This document shows, one piece after another, positions 44,416-52,498 of a DNA stretch of 64,000 bases. How positions within the stretch are numbered: the first letter of the stretch is position 1; each line of letters begins with the position of its first letter. The notes beneath the pieces were generated by a model that worked only from the letters and a program-made list of their open reading frames with translations, was not told where the DNA came from and did not search any database. The stretch comes from Flavobacterium wongokense (GTDB taxonomy: Bacteria > Bacteroidota > Bacteroidia > Flavobacteriales > Flavobacteriaceae), in contig NZ_JAKIHP010000002.1 of NCBI RefSeq assembly GCF_021608265.1, forward strand, positions 186,001 to 250,000. The letters run 5' to 3'. The position numbers and the translations under genes were made by a program.

Positions 44416-45114
44416 ATGAAAAAGAAACTAGTTGTTTTGACCGGAGCCGGAATAAGTGCCGAAAGCGGCATCAAGACTTTCCGCGATGCTGATGGGCTTT
44501 GGGAAGGCCATGATGTTATGGAAGTGGCGTCGTATGATGGCTGGCTTAGAAACAAAGAATTGGTATTGGATTTTTACAATCAGCGACGTAAGCAATTGCA
44601 TGAAGTGAAGCCTAACCGAGGACATCTTGTTTTGGCCGAATTGGAAAATGATTTTGACGTTCATATCATTACCCAAAATGTTGACAATCTTCATGAAAAG
44701 GCAGGAAGCACAAAAGTTCTGCATCTTCATGGCGAATTGCTCAAGGTGAGGAGTGACCGTAATCCGGCGAAATATATTTTGGATTGGGAAACCGATTTGA
44801 AACTCGGAGATGTTGATGCCGAAGGTTGTCAATTGCGTCCGCATATTGTTTGGTTTGGCGAAATGGTTCCGGCTTTGGAAGAAGCAGTAAATATCACAGA
44901 GCAAGCCGACTATGTTGCGGTAATTGGCACATCGCTTCAGGTATATCCTGCGGCCGGTTTGATGCATTATGCCCATCCGATTGCACCCGTTTTCTACATT
45001 GACCCAAAACCGGCAAGCATCGGCAAACTACAGAATCCTCTAGAAGTCATACCGATGAATGCTACTGAAGGTGTTCCTTTTTTAAGGGAAAAATTATTTT
45101 CGATTAGAAAATAA
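44416..45114 (+). CDS. Sirtuin-type deacylase lacking the zinc cysteines
   Basis: 232 residues. NAD-dependent lysine deacylase motifs are clear: TGAGISAESGIKTFRDADGLW near 9-29, TQNVDNLHEKAG near 87-98, catalytic H105 in LHLHGELLKVR, and the Y54xxR57 pair of class III sirtuins that accept succinyl or malonyl groups. The usual four zinc Cys are missing: only one Cys remains in the protein (DAEGCQLRP), and the loop reads KVRSDRNPAKYILDWETDLKLGD. Thus the small domain is stabilised another way. The likely product is a cytoplasmic protein deacylase. It stands between the divergent DoxX gene and a REP-like element. Confidence 0.88.
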   Translation: MKKKLVVLTGAGISAESGIKTFRDADGLWEGHDVMEVASYDGWLRNKELVLDFYNQRRKQLHEVKPNRGHLVLAELENDFDVHIITQNVDNLHEKAGSTKVLHLHGELLKVRSDRNPAKYILDWETDLKLGDVDAEGCQLRPHIVWFGEMVPALEEAVNITEQADYVAVIGTSLQVYPAAGLMHYAHPIAPVFYIDPKPASIGKLQNPLEVIPMNATEGVPFLREKLFSIRK

Positions 45115-45118
45115 AAAC

Positions 45119-45173
45119 GTTCCCGCTAGCCCCGATTGGCAGCGCTACCGTGTAGCGCAGAAAGCGGGTGGGA
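45119..45173. repeat. REP-like nested hairpin element
   Basis: Nested inverted repeats: outer CCCGCT (45122-45127) with AGCGGG (45163-45168), inner GCGCTAC (45142-45148) with GTAGCGC (45152-45158). The AGCCCCGATTG... AAAGCGGG pattern recalls an intergenic repeat I have seen in many Flavobacterium genomes. It lies just after the sirtuin gene, where it may also end transcription. Confidence 0.55.
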
Positions 45174-45246
45174 TTTTAATAAGAAAAACTAACGTCCTGC
45201 TCCTAAAAAACTCATTACTCATTACCCATAACTTATAACTAATCCT

Positions 45247-45254
45247 TATTTTTG
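45247..45254 (+). promoter_or_regulatory. -7 box of purB promoter
   Basis: TATTTTTG matches TAnnTTTG, 22 bp before the ATG. Confidence 0.45.
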
Positions 45255-45276
45255 CCATACAAAACAACAACACAAC

Positions 45277-46620
45277 ATGTCACTAACCTCACTAAACGCT
45301 GTTTCTCCAATTGACGGAAGATACAGGAGCAAAACCAAATCACTTTCGAATTATTTCTCAGAAGAAGCCTTGATAAAATACCGTGTCCTGGTAGAAGTTG
45401 AGTACTTTATTGCTTTGTGTGAAGCCGATTTGCCGCAGCTAAAGGGAATTGATTCCAAGGTTTTTGAAAGCCTGCGCAGTCTCTATAAAAACTTCACAAC
45501 CGAAGATGCACTTTGGATCAAAGACACTGAATTGACCACCAACCACGATGTGAAAGCAGTGGAATATTTCATTAAGGAAAAATTTGAAGGTTTGGGATTG
45601 TCGCAATACAAAGAGTTTATCCATTTTGGTTTGACATCACAGGACATCAACAATACAGCGATTCCATTATCGGCAAAAGAGGCTTTCCAGGATGTTTACC
45701 TTAAATCCTTAATTGGTCTAATTGCCAAATTAAAGGAACTTGCGATGGAGTGGAACGATGTTCCAATGTTGGCCAGAACCCACGGACAGCCTGCATCGCC
45801 AACGCGTTTAGGGAAAGAGATTCTGGTTTTTGTGGAACGTTTGGAAGAGCAGATGCGTTTGTTGTTCAACATTCCGTTTGCGGCTAAATTTGGTGGTGCA
45901 ACAGGGAATTACAATGCGCATAAAGTAGCGTATCCTAATACCGATTGGAAGCAGTTTGGTACCACTTTCGTGGAAGAAACGCTCGGTTTGCAGCATTCAT
46001 TCCCAACTACACAGATTGAACATTACGACCATTTTGCAGCATTTTTCGACGCATTGAAAAGAATCAATAACATCATCATCGATTTGGACCGCGATATCTG
46101 GACGTATGTTTCGATGGATTATTTCAAACAGAAAATCAAAGCTGGAGAAATTGGATCATCGGCAATGCCGCATAAAGTCAATCCAATCGATTTTGAAAAC
46201 TCCGAAGGAAATCTGGGCATTGCCAATGCGATATTTGAGCATCTTTCGGCAAAATTGCCAATATCAAGATTACAGCGCGATTTGACAGACAGCACGGTTT
46301 TAAGAAACATTGGAGTTCCAATTGGGCATACCCTAATCGCTTTTGATGCAACCTTAAAAGGATTGAATAAATTATTGTTGAACGAATCAAAATTCGCAGA
46401 AGACTTAGAAAAAAACTGGGCAGTTGTAGCAGAGGCAATCCAGACTATCCTGCGACGTGAAGCGTATCCAAATCCGTATGAAGCTTTGAAAGGTTTAACA
46501 AGGACCAATTCGGTTATCGATAAGGAAGCGATTCACAATTTCATAGCAACATTGGAAGTTTCACAGGCTATTAAGGATGAATTGATGCAGATTACGCCTG
46601 GAAATTATACCGGAATTTAA
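45277..46620 (+). CDS. purB: Adenylosuccinate lyase
   Basis: 447 residues. It cleaves SAICAR and adenylosuccinate, two steps of purine synthesis. The fumarase-superfamily signature GSSAMPHKVNPIDFEN is at 293-308, with the catalytic Ser (S294/S295) in the flexible loop; the LTSQDINNTA and ARTHGQPASPTRLGKE segments carry the other active-site residues. The length and motif (KVNPI) correspond to the E. coli type. Its 5' region has a TAnnTTTG box, and a strong terminator ends the unit. guaB, also a purine enzyme, is convergent downstream. Confidence 0.97.
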   Translation: MSLTSLNAVSPIDGRYRSKTKSLSNYFSEEALIKYRVLVEVEYFIALCEADLPQLKGIDSKVFESLRSLYKNFTTEDALWIKDTELTTNHDVKAVEYFIKEKFEGLGLSQYKEFIHFGLTSQDINNTAIPLSAKEAFQDVYLKSLIGLIAKLKELAMEWNDVPMLARTHGQPASPTRLGKEILVFVERLEEQMRLLFNIPFAAKFGGATGNYNAHKVAYPNTDWKQFGTTFVEETLGLQHSFPTTQIEHYDHFAAFFDALKRINNIIIDLDRDIWTYVSMDYFKQKIKAGEIGSSAMPHKVNPIDFENSEGNLGIANAIFEHLSAKLPISRLQRDLTDSTVLRNIGVPIGHTLIAFDATLKGLNKLLLNESKFAEDLEKNWAVVAEAIQTILRREAYPNPYEALKGLTRTNSVIDKEAIHNFIATLEVSQAIKDELMQITPGNYTGI

Positions 46621-46641
46621 TTCCAATCCATATAAAATAAG

Positions 46642-46675
46642 AAAGGCATAAGCGGTTGACTTATGCCTTTTTTTA
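46642..46675. terminator. Bidirectional terminator
   Basis: AGGCATAAG / CTTATGCCT stem plus T run, between convergent purB and guaB. Confidence 0.9.
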
Positions 46676-46690
46676 TAATATGAAATTGAT

Positions 46691-48163
46691 TTATCTCGAA
46701 TAATTCGGAGCTTCCTTGGTAATGGTTACGTTGTGTGGATGGCTTTCGCCGATTCCGCTTGCTGTAATCCTAACGAAGCGTCCATTTTCCTGAAGCGTAG
46801 GAATGTCTTTGGCTCCACAATATCCCATTCCGGCGCGTAGTCCGCCTACAAACTGCTGCATGCTTTCGTTGAGTTCCCCTTTGTAAGGTACGCGGCCCAC
46901 AATTCCTTCCGGAACCAGTTTCTTGATATCGTCTTCAACATCCTGGAAATAACGGTCTTTAGAACCTTCCTGCATAGCTTCAACGGAACCCATTCCGCGA
47001 TAGGATTTGAATTTCCTTCCTTCAAAGATTATAGTTTCGCCTGGAGATTCTTTAGTACCTGCTAATAATGAACCAAGCATTACCGAATCAGCACCAGCGG
47101 CAATCGCTTTTGGAATGTCACCCGTATAACGAATCCCGCCATCTGCAATTACCGGAACGCCGCTTCCTTTTAAAGCTGCTGCAACTTCAAGGACTGCTGA
47201 AAACTGAGGAAATCCAACTCCGGCAACAACACGGGTTGTACAAATTGAACCTGGGCCAATTCCGACTTTTACAGCATCAGCTCCGTTTTGAACCAAATAA
47301 AGTGCAGCTTCTGCAGTGGCAATATTTCCAACTACAACATCCAAATCAGGGAATTTAGATTTTACTTCTTTCAAAACAGTAACAACGCCTTGTGTGTGTC
47401 CGTGAGCCGTATCAATAATAACAGCATCAACACCTGCGTTTACTAAAGCTGTAGCTCTTTCCAAAGCATCGGAGGTAACTCCCAAAGCCGCGGCAACGCG
47501 AAGACGCCCAAATTTATCCTTATTGGCAATTGGTTTTTGGGTAAGTTTTGTAATGTCCCTAAAAGTAATCAATCCGATAAGTTTAAAATTATCATCGACT
47601 ACAGGAAGTTTTTCAATTTTATTTTTTTGCAAAATTCCTTCAGCTTCCTGCAAAGTAGTTCCTTCGGCAGCAGTTACTAGGTTTTCGGAAGTCATTACTT
47701 CCAATATCGAACGTGAATTTATTTTTTCGAAACGCAAATCCCTATTGGTTGCAATTCCTTTTAAGGTGCCGTTTTCATCAACAACAGGAATTCCGCCAAT
47801 GCCGTATTCCTTCATCGCCATTTTGGCATCGCCAACAGTGGCAGTTAGTGGCAACGTAACCGGATCGATAATCATTCCGGCTTCGGCACGTTTTACTTTT
47901 CTGACTTTAGCTGCCTGTTGTTCAATGGTCATGTTTTTGTGAAGTACCCCAATTCCGCCTTCCTGTGCCATGGCAATTGCCATCGAGCTTTCAGTAACGG
48001 TGTCCATTGCTGCGGAAACAATAGGGACATTCAAAGTAATATTCCTCGAAAACTTCGATTGAATGCTGACTTCGCGCGGTAAAACTTCGGAATAATTTGG
48101 GATGAGCAGAACATCGTCGTAGGTTAAACCTTCTCCAACGATTTTAGTAGTGTGTGCTTTCAT
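46691..48163 (-). CDS. guaB: IMP dehydrogenase
   Basis: 490 residues. It oxidises IMP to XMP, the committed step of guanine nucleotide synthesis, with NAD. The TIM-barrel carries the catalytic C308 in GPGSICTTR, and two CBS domains (about 95-205, with [18 protein letters not shown]) are inserted as in most bacterial enzymes. The flap region contains RGMGSVEAM and the ...[11 protein letters not shown] segment near 415. The gene lies opposite purB and shares a terminator with it. No odd residue was noted. Confidence 0.97.
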   Translation of the reverse strand: MKAHTTKIVGEGLTYDDVLLIPNYSEVLPREVSIQSKFSRNITLNVPIVSAAMDTVTESSMAIAMAQEGGIGVLHKNMTIEQQAAKVRKVKRAEAGMIIDPVTLPLTATVGDAKMAMKEYGIGGIPVVDENGTLKGIATNRDLRFEKINSRSILEVMTSENLVTAAEGTTLQEAEGILQKNKIEKLPVVDDNFKLIGLITFRDITKLTQKPIANKDKFGRLRVAAALGVTSDALERATALVNAGVDAVIIDTAHGHTQGVVTVLKEVKSKFPDLDVVVGNIATAEAALYLVQNGADAVKVGIGPGSICTTRVVAGVGFPQFSAVLEVAAALKGSGVPVIADGGIRYTGDIPKAIAAGADSVMLGSLLAGTKESPGETIIFEGRKFKSYRGMGSVEAMQEGSKDRYFQDVEDDIKKLVPEGIVGRVPYKGELNESMQQFVGGLRAGMGYCGAKDIPTLQENGRFVRITASGIGESHPHNVTITKEAPNYSR

Positions 48164-48247
48164 GCAATTTGTAGTTGTAGTTAAATTGCATGCAAATATA
48201 AGTCAAAACTACGACTTAAAAAGAATCATTTACAAAGTTTTTAACTT

Positions 48248-49114
48248 TTAATGATATGCCGTGAAAATTTTTGTGGCTTCGTTATAGGAACTCTCAAAAC
48301 TCATTGGACTGGTATTGGTATCCGCTTTTTGAGTTGTGAAATAGGAGAGGAGTTTTTCGGTTGGCATATTGCCGGTTAAATCATCTTTTGCCATTGGGCA
48401 GCCACCAAAACCCTGAATCGCACCATCAAAACGAACACAACCCGCTTTATAAGCTGCATCCACTTTTTCGTGCCATTTATCCGGAGTTGTATGTAAATGT
48501 GCGCCAAATTCGATGTTCGGGTATTTCGGAATCAGATTCGAAAACAAATAGGTGATTACATCCGGAGTTGAACTTCCAACAGTATCAGACAAAGAAAGGA
48601 TTTTCACTCCCATTTTGGCAAGCCTTTCGGTCCATTCGCCAACAATTTCAACATTCCATGGATCTCCATACGGATTTCCAAATCCCATAGAAATATAGGT
48701 TACTACTTCCTTATTCGAAGCATCGGCAATGTTTAGGATTTCCTGAAGCGTGATTAAACTTTCGGCAATAGTCTTGTGTGTATTCCGCATCTGGAAGTTT
48801 TCGGAAATTGAAAACGGAAAACCTAAATACTGGATTTCCTTATGCCGCGAAGCAATTTGCGCGCCTTGCGTATTGGCAATGATTGCCAGTAATTTACTTT
48901 GTGTCTGTGATAAATCCAAATGCGCCAAAACTTCAGCTGTGTCCTGCATTTGCGGGATTGCCTTTGGCGAAACAAAGCTTCCAAAATCAATAGTATCAAA
49001 CCCAACCCTAAGCAGCGATTGAATGTAATCGACCTTCTTAAAAGTGGGAATGAAGTCTTTGATACCCTGCATGGCATCGCGTGGACATTCTATGATTTTA
49101 ATTTTTGGGTTCAA
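48248..49114 (-). CDS. Hydroxymethylglutaryl-CoA lyase family protein
   Basis: 288 residues. A DRE-TIM metallolyase: ECPRDAMQGIKDFIPT near the start with the metal-binding Asp, DFGSFVSPKAIPQMQD for substrate/helix contacts, HLHTT with the HxH metal pair near residue 206, and GGCPMAKDDLTGN near 240, which includes the Cys of the active-site loop. HMG-CoA lyase cleaves 3-hydroxy-3-methylglutaryl-CoA to acetyl-CoA and acetoacetate in leucine breakdown. The motif RDAMQG differs from the common RDGLQN, as in many Bacteroidota copies. The upstream pyrD gene is separated by 26 bp on the same strand, so co-transcription is possible. Confidence 0.88.
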   Translation of the reverse strand: MNPKIKIIECPRDAMQGIKDFIPTFKKVDYIQSLLRVGFDTIDFGSFVSPKAIPQMQDTAEVLAHLDLSQTQSKLLAIIANTQGAQIASRHKEIQYLGFPFSISENFQMRNTHKTIAESLITLQEILNIADASNKEVVTYISMGFGNPYGDPWNVEIVGEWTERLAKMGVKILSLSDTVGSSTPDVITYLFSNLIPKYPNIEFGAHLHTTPDKWHEKVDAAYKAGCVRFDGAIQGFGGCPMAKDDLTGNMPTEKLLSYFTTQKADTNTSPMSFESSYNEATKIFTAYH

Positions 49115-49140
49115 AGTTTTATTGTTGGAAAGTGGCTAAG

Positions 49141-50163
49141 TTAGGAAGATTTTTTCAGAATTGCCTTGTTGATATCAGCAACCAGTTTTGGACCTTCGTA
49201 AATAAATCCGGTGTATAACTGCACCAAACTTGCTCCGGCTTCGAGTTTTTCCAAGGCATCATCAGCCGAATGGATTCCGCCCACGCCAATGATAGGGAAC
49301 GCTTTATTACTTTTCTCCGAAAGAAAACGAATCACTTCTGTCGAACGTTTGGTCAACGGTTTTCCGGATAATCCACCAGTTTCCGTTTTGTTTTCCGATT
49401 GCAAACCTTCTCTTGAGATGGTCGTATTGGTGGCAATGACACCGGCAATTTTGGTTTGGTTTACAATATCGATGATATCCAATAATTGTTCGTCTGTCAA
49501 GTCTGGAGCAATTTTTAAAAGGATTGGCTTTTGTTTTGGCTTGGCCAGATTTTTATCCTGTAAAAGCTGCAGCAAGTTGGTTAACGGCTCTTTTTCCTGA
49601 AGCTCACGAAGGTTTGGCGTGTTCGGTGAACTGACATTTACCACAAAATAATCGACATAATCAAACAAGGTTTCAAAGCAAATAAGATAGTCAGAAGTTG
49701 CCTCTTCATTTGGTGTGACTTTGTTCTTTCCAATGTTGCCGCCAATTAAAACTCCATTATTTTTTTTCAATCTCAAAACAGCTGCATCAACTCCGCCATT
49801 GTTAAAACCCATTCGGTTGATAATGGCACTGTCCGGTTTTAGTCGGAATAATCTTTTTTTAGGATTTCCATCCTGAGGCTTTGGCGTAAGCGTTCCAATT
49901 TCAATAAATCCGAAACCAAAATTGGAAAGCTCCTGATAGCATTTGGCATCCTTATCAAATCCTGCGGCAAGCCCAACAGGATTGCTGAATTTCAACCCAA
50001 AAACCTCGCGTTCCAACCGAGTGTCCTTTACTTCGTAAATCGATTGTAAAATAACTGGGACAAAGGGGATTTTTGAAATAAAACGAATAAAACTAAAGGA
50101 GAAGTAGTGCACTTCTTCGGGGTCAAACCAAAATAAAATGGGACGAATGAGTAGTTTGTACAT
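49141..50163 (-). CDS. pyrD: Dihydroorotate dehydrogenase (quinone, class 2)
   Basis: 340 residues from the ATG at 50163 ([23 protein letters not shown]); a frame starting at 50205 adds a leader unlike the family, so it is not used. It oxidises dihydroorotate to orotate with FMN and passes electrons to membrane quinone. The N-terminal amphipathic helices that contact the membrane, [40 protein letters not shown] with the catalytic-base Ser, and [27 protein letters not shown] for FMN phosphate are all visible. pyrF lies about 24 kb away in this window, so the pathway is scattered. Confidence 0.95.
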   Translation of the reverse strand: MYKLLIRPILFWFDPEEVHYFSFSFIRFISKIPFVPVILQSIYEVKDTRLEREVFGLKFSNPVGLAAGFDKDAKCYQELSNFGFGFIEIGTLTPKPQDGNPKKRLFRLKPDSAIINRMGFNNGGVDAAVLRLKKNNGVLIGGNIGKNKVTPNEEATSDYLICFETLFDYVDYFVVNVSSPNTPNLRELQEKEPLTNLLQLLQDKNLAKPKQKPILLKIAPDLTDEQLLDIIDIVNQTKIAGVIATNTTISREGLQSENKTETGGLSGKPLTKRSTEVIRFLSEKSNKAFPIIGVGGIHSADDALEKLEAGASLVQLYTGFIYEGPKLVADINKAILKKSS

Positions 50164-50261
50164 GTGTAGTGTTGTTGTACTGCAAAAATAGAAATTCAAA
50201 ATCAATTTTCTTTTTTAAATCATTAAATTAAATACTATTTTAGCCAAACAATAGTTTTCAA

Positions 50262-51119
50262 ATGATTTCACAAGAACAGTTTCAAAAAGAACTCCAACTC
50301 ATTATTCAAAACGGAATCCGAGAGGATATTGGCCCGGGCGATTATAGCTCTCTGGCCTGTATCCCAAATGCCGCAAAGGGAAGAGCAAGGCTTTTAGTGA
50401 AAGATACCGGGATTATAGCTGGTGTCGCATTTGCAAAAATGGTTTTCCAGAATGTTGATCCTACTTTGGAAATGGAAACGTTTATAAACGACGGAGCTGA
50501 AGTAAAACACGGCGATATTGTTTTTCATGTTTCGGGAAATTCGCAGTCTATCTTGAAAGCAGAACGCCTGATGTTGAATTCGATGCAGCGAATGTCTGCC
50601 ATTGCAACCAAGACTAATGCGTATGTCAAGCTGTTGGAAGGGACAAAGACCAAGATTTTGGATACGCGCAAAACAACTCCTGGTTTTCGTGCCTGTGAAA
50701 AATGGGCCGTTAAGATTGGTGGCGGTGAAAACCATCGGTTTGCTTTGTATGATATGGTGATGCTGAAGGACAACCACAACGATTTTGCCGGAGGAATTAC
50801 CAACGCTATTAATAAAACGAAAGAGTTTCTGAAATTCAATAACCTGGATTTAAAGATTATTGTAGAAGCAAGGAATTTGGATGAAATTAAGGAAATCCTT
50901 CAAAACGAAGGTGTTTACCGAATACTGATTGACAATTTTAATTTTGAGGACACACGTAAGGCAGTAGCGTTGATTGGTGATAAATGTTTGACCGAATCAT
51001 CGGGGAATATTAATGAAAAAACCATTCGTCAATACGCGGAATGCGGTGTCGATTATATCTCTTCCGGGGCTTTGACACATTCTGTTTATAATATGGATTT
51101 AAGTTTAAAAGCTTTTTAA
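50262..51119 (+). CDS. nadC: Nicotinate-nucleotide pyrophosphorylase
   Basis: 285 residues. It converts quinolinate and PRPP to nicotinate mononucleotide in NAD synthesis. The typical NadC parts are seen: REDIGPGDYSSLACIP near 19-34, ERLMLNSMQRMSAIAT near 105-120, DTRKTTPGFRACEKWAVKIGGGENHRFALYDMVMLKDNHN (about 131-170), EARN for the PRPP/quinolinate site and ESSGNINEKTI near the C-terminus. The next gene starts directly after the stop codon, so nadC heads a probable four-gene run ending with priA. The length is normal. Confidence 0.97.
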   Translation: MISQEQFQKELQLIIQNGIREDIGPGDYSSLACIPNAAKGRARLLVKDTGIIAGVAFAKMVFQNVDPTLEMETFINDGAEVKHGDIVFHVSGNSQSILKAERLMLNSMQRMSAIATKTNAYVKLLEGTKTKILDTRKTTPGFRACEKWAVKIGGGENHRFALYDMVMLKDNHNDFAGGITNAINKTKEFLKFNNLDLKIIVEARNLDEIKEILQNEGVYRILIDNFNFEDTRKAVALIGDKCLTESSGNINEKTIRQYAECGVDYISSGALTHSVYNMDLSLKAF

Positions 51120-52067
51120 ATGTCAGCTGCAACTACAGAAAACAAATTTTTAAAGCTGCCTGTTATCAAACAGCTGGTGTTTTTCCTAAATAAAATAAAG
51201 CTTCCCTGGCTTCACGGAATGTCGTTGTATGAAATGCTGGATTTTTATTTTACCGGAATTTTCCAGGGCGAGATAACGTATCGTGCTACAGCAATTGCGT
51301 TTAGCTTTTTCATGGCTTTGTTTCCGTTTGCGCTTTTTATACTGAACCTTATCCCATACATTCCGATACCCGGATTCCAGGATGATTTCCTGGGATTTGT
51401 GCAACAAAGTGTACCTCCAACGACTTATGATGCTATTTATAAAATCATTAATGACATCCTGCACAACAGTCACAGTGGTTTGCTTTCAACGGGTTTTGTG
51501 ATGGCAATTTTCCTGATGACCAATGGTGTAAATGCTGTTTTGGGTGGATTTGAAAGCTCGCATCACATCCATGTTTCGCTGAAAAGAAAATTTTTCAGGC
51601 AGTACGTTGTTGCCTTGGCGTTGTCGATAGTGTTGTCTTTTTTATTGTTGATTACCGTAGCAGCCATTGTAATCTTTGAGGTTTTTATCCAGAAAACAAA
51701 AATCCAGGATGTCTTGTCGGATAACATTCCACTAATCGAAATGGGAAGGTATGCTTTTGTTATCCTAATGATCCTGACGGCAACTTCGATTCTTTTCAGG
51801 TATGGTGTCAAACACGAAAAAAAGAGGAGCCTGGTTTCAATAGGCTCAGTGGTTACAACACTTTTAATCATAATCTCATCCTATTTTTTTGGGATTTGGG
51901 TTGTTAAATTTTCAAAATACAACGAGCTTTATGGTTCAATAGGTACGTTATTGATTGTAATGTTTTATATTTGGATAAATTCAATGGTGTTACTTATTGG
52001 CTTCGATTTGAATGCCTCGATACACTTTATCAAACGTGAAAAACAAAAAGAATTAGATTCGCAATGA
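51120..52067 (+). CDS. YihY/BrkB family inner-membrane protein
   Basis: 315 residues. The ATG follows the nadC stop without any gap. About six membrane helices (near residues 55-85, 120-150, 160-190, 205-225, 240-260, 270-295) and the family's FFMALFPFALFIL and YRATAIAFSFF segments identify YihY/BrkB. Once called ribonuclease BN by mistake, the family has no settled function; transport or envelope roles are proposed. The stop overlaps the start of the DUF2147 gene by 4 bases. It lies between NAD synthesis and primosome genes, a grouping probably due to co-transcription only. Confidence 0.92.
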   Translation: MSAATTENKFLKLPVIKQLVFFLNKIKLPWLHGMSLYEMLDFYFTGIFQGEITYRATAIAFSFFMALFPFALFILNLIPYIPIPGFQDDFLGFVQQSVPPTTYDAIYKIINDILHNSHSGLLSTGFVMAIFLMTNGVNAVLGGFESSHHIHVSLKRKFFRQYVVALALSIVLSFLLLITVAAIVIFEVFIQKTKIQDVLSDNIPLIEMGRYAFVILMILTATSILFRYGVKHEKKRSLVSIGSVVTTLLIIISSYFFGIWVVKFSKYNELYGSIGTLLIVMFYIWINSMVLLIGFDLNASIHFIKREKQKELDSQ

Positions 52068-52486
52068 GGATAACAACAGCATTTTTTCTTATTTTATTTT
52101 TCCAAATCAGCTTCGGTCAATCCATTTTTGGAAAATGGAAAACCATAGACGATTTGACCGGAAAGGAAAAAGGAATTGTTGAGATTTATGAGTACAAAGG
52201 CAAAGTATACGGCAAAATCATTGAAATTTTTGAAGCAGATAAAAAGCATCTTAGATGCGAAAAATGTGAAGGTGAAGACCGTAACAGGCCAATTTTGGGA
52301 ATGAATATTATTAAAGGATTGAAAAGAAATGATGATGTGTATGAAGGTGGAAAAATCATTGATCCTAAAAACGGGAAGAGCTACCATTGCAAAATCACCC
52401 TTGAAGGAAAAGACAAACTTATCGTTCGGGGTTATATCGGAATTTCACTTTTTGGACGGTCACAAACCTGGATTAGACAAAAATAA
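52064..52486 (+). CDS. DUF2147 family exported protein
   Basis: 140 residues with a signal peptide (cleavage near SFGQ). The mature part reads SIFGKWKTIDDLTGKEKGIVEIYEYKGKVYGKIIEIF, then CEKCEGEDRNRPILGMNIIKGLK, and ends GYIGISLFGRSQTWIRQK. This is the DUF2147 pattern (small beta-barrel, lipocalin-like). The conserved pair of Cys may form a disulfide. Function is unknown; envelope-stress or lipid roles are guesses. The ATG overlaps the stop of the YihY gene (ATGA), so translation is coupled. Confidence 0.92.
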   Translation: MRITTAFFLILFFQISFGQSIFGKWKTIDDLTGKEKGIVEIYEYKGKVYGKIIEIFEADKKHLRCEKCEGEDRNRPILGMNIIKGLKRNDDVYEGGKIIDPKNGKSYHCKITLEGKDKLIVRGYIGISLFGRSQTWIRQK

Positions 52487-52498
52487 CTACCCTTATAA

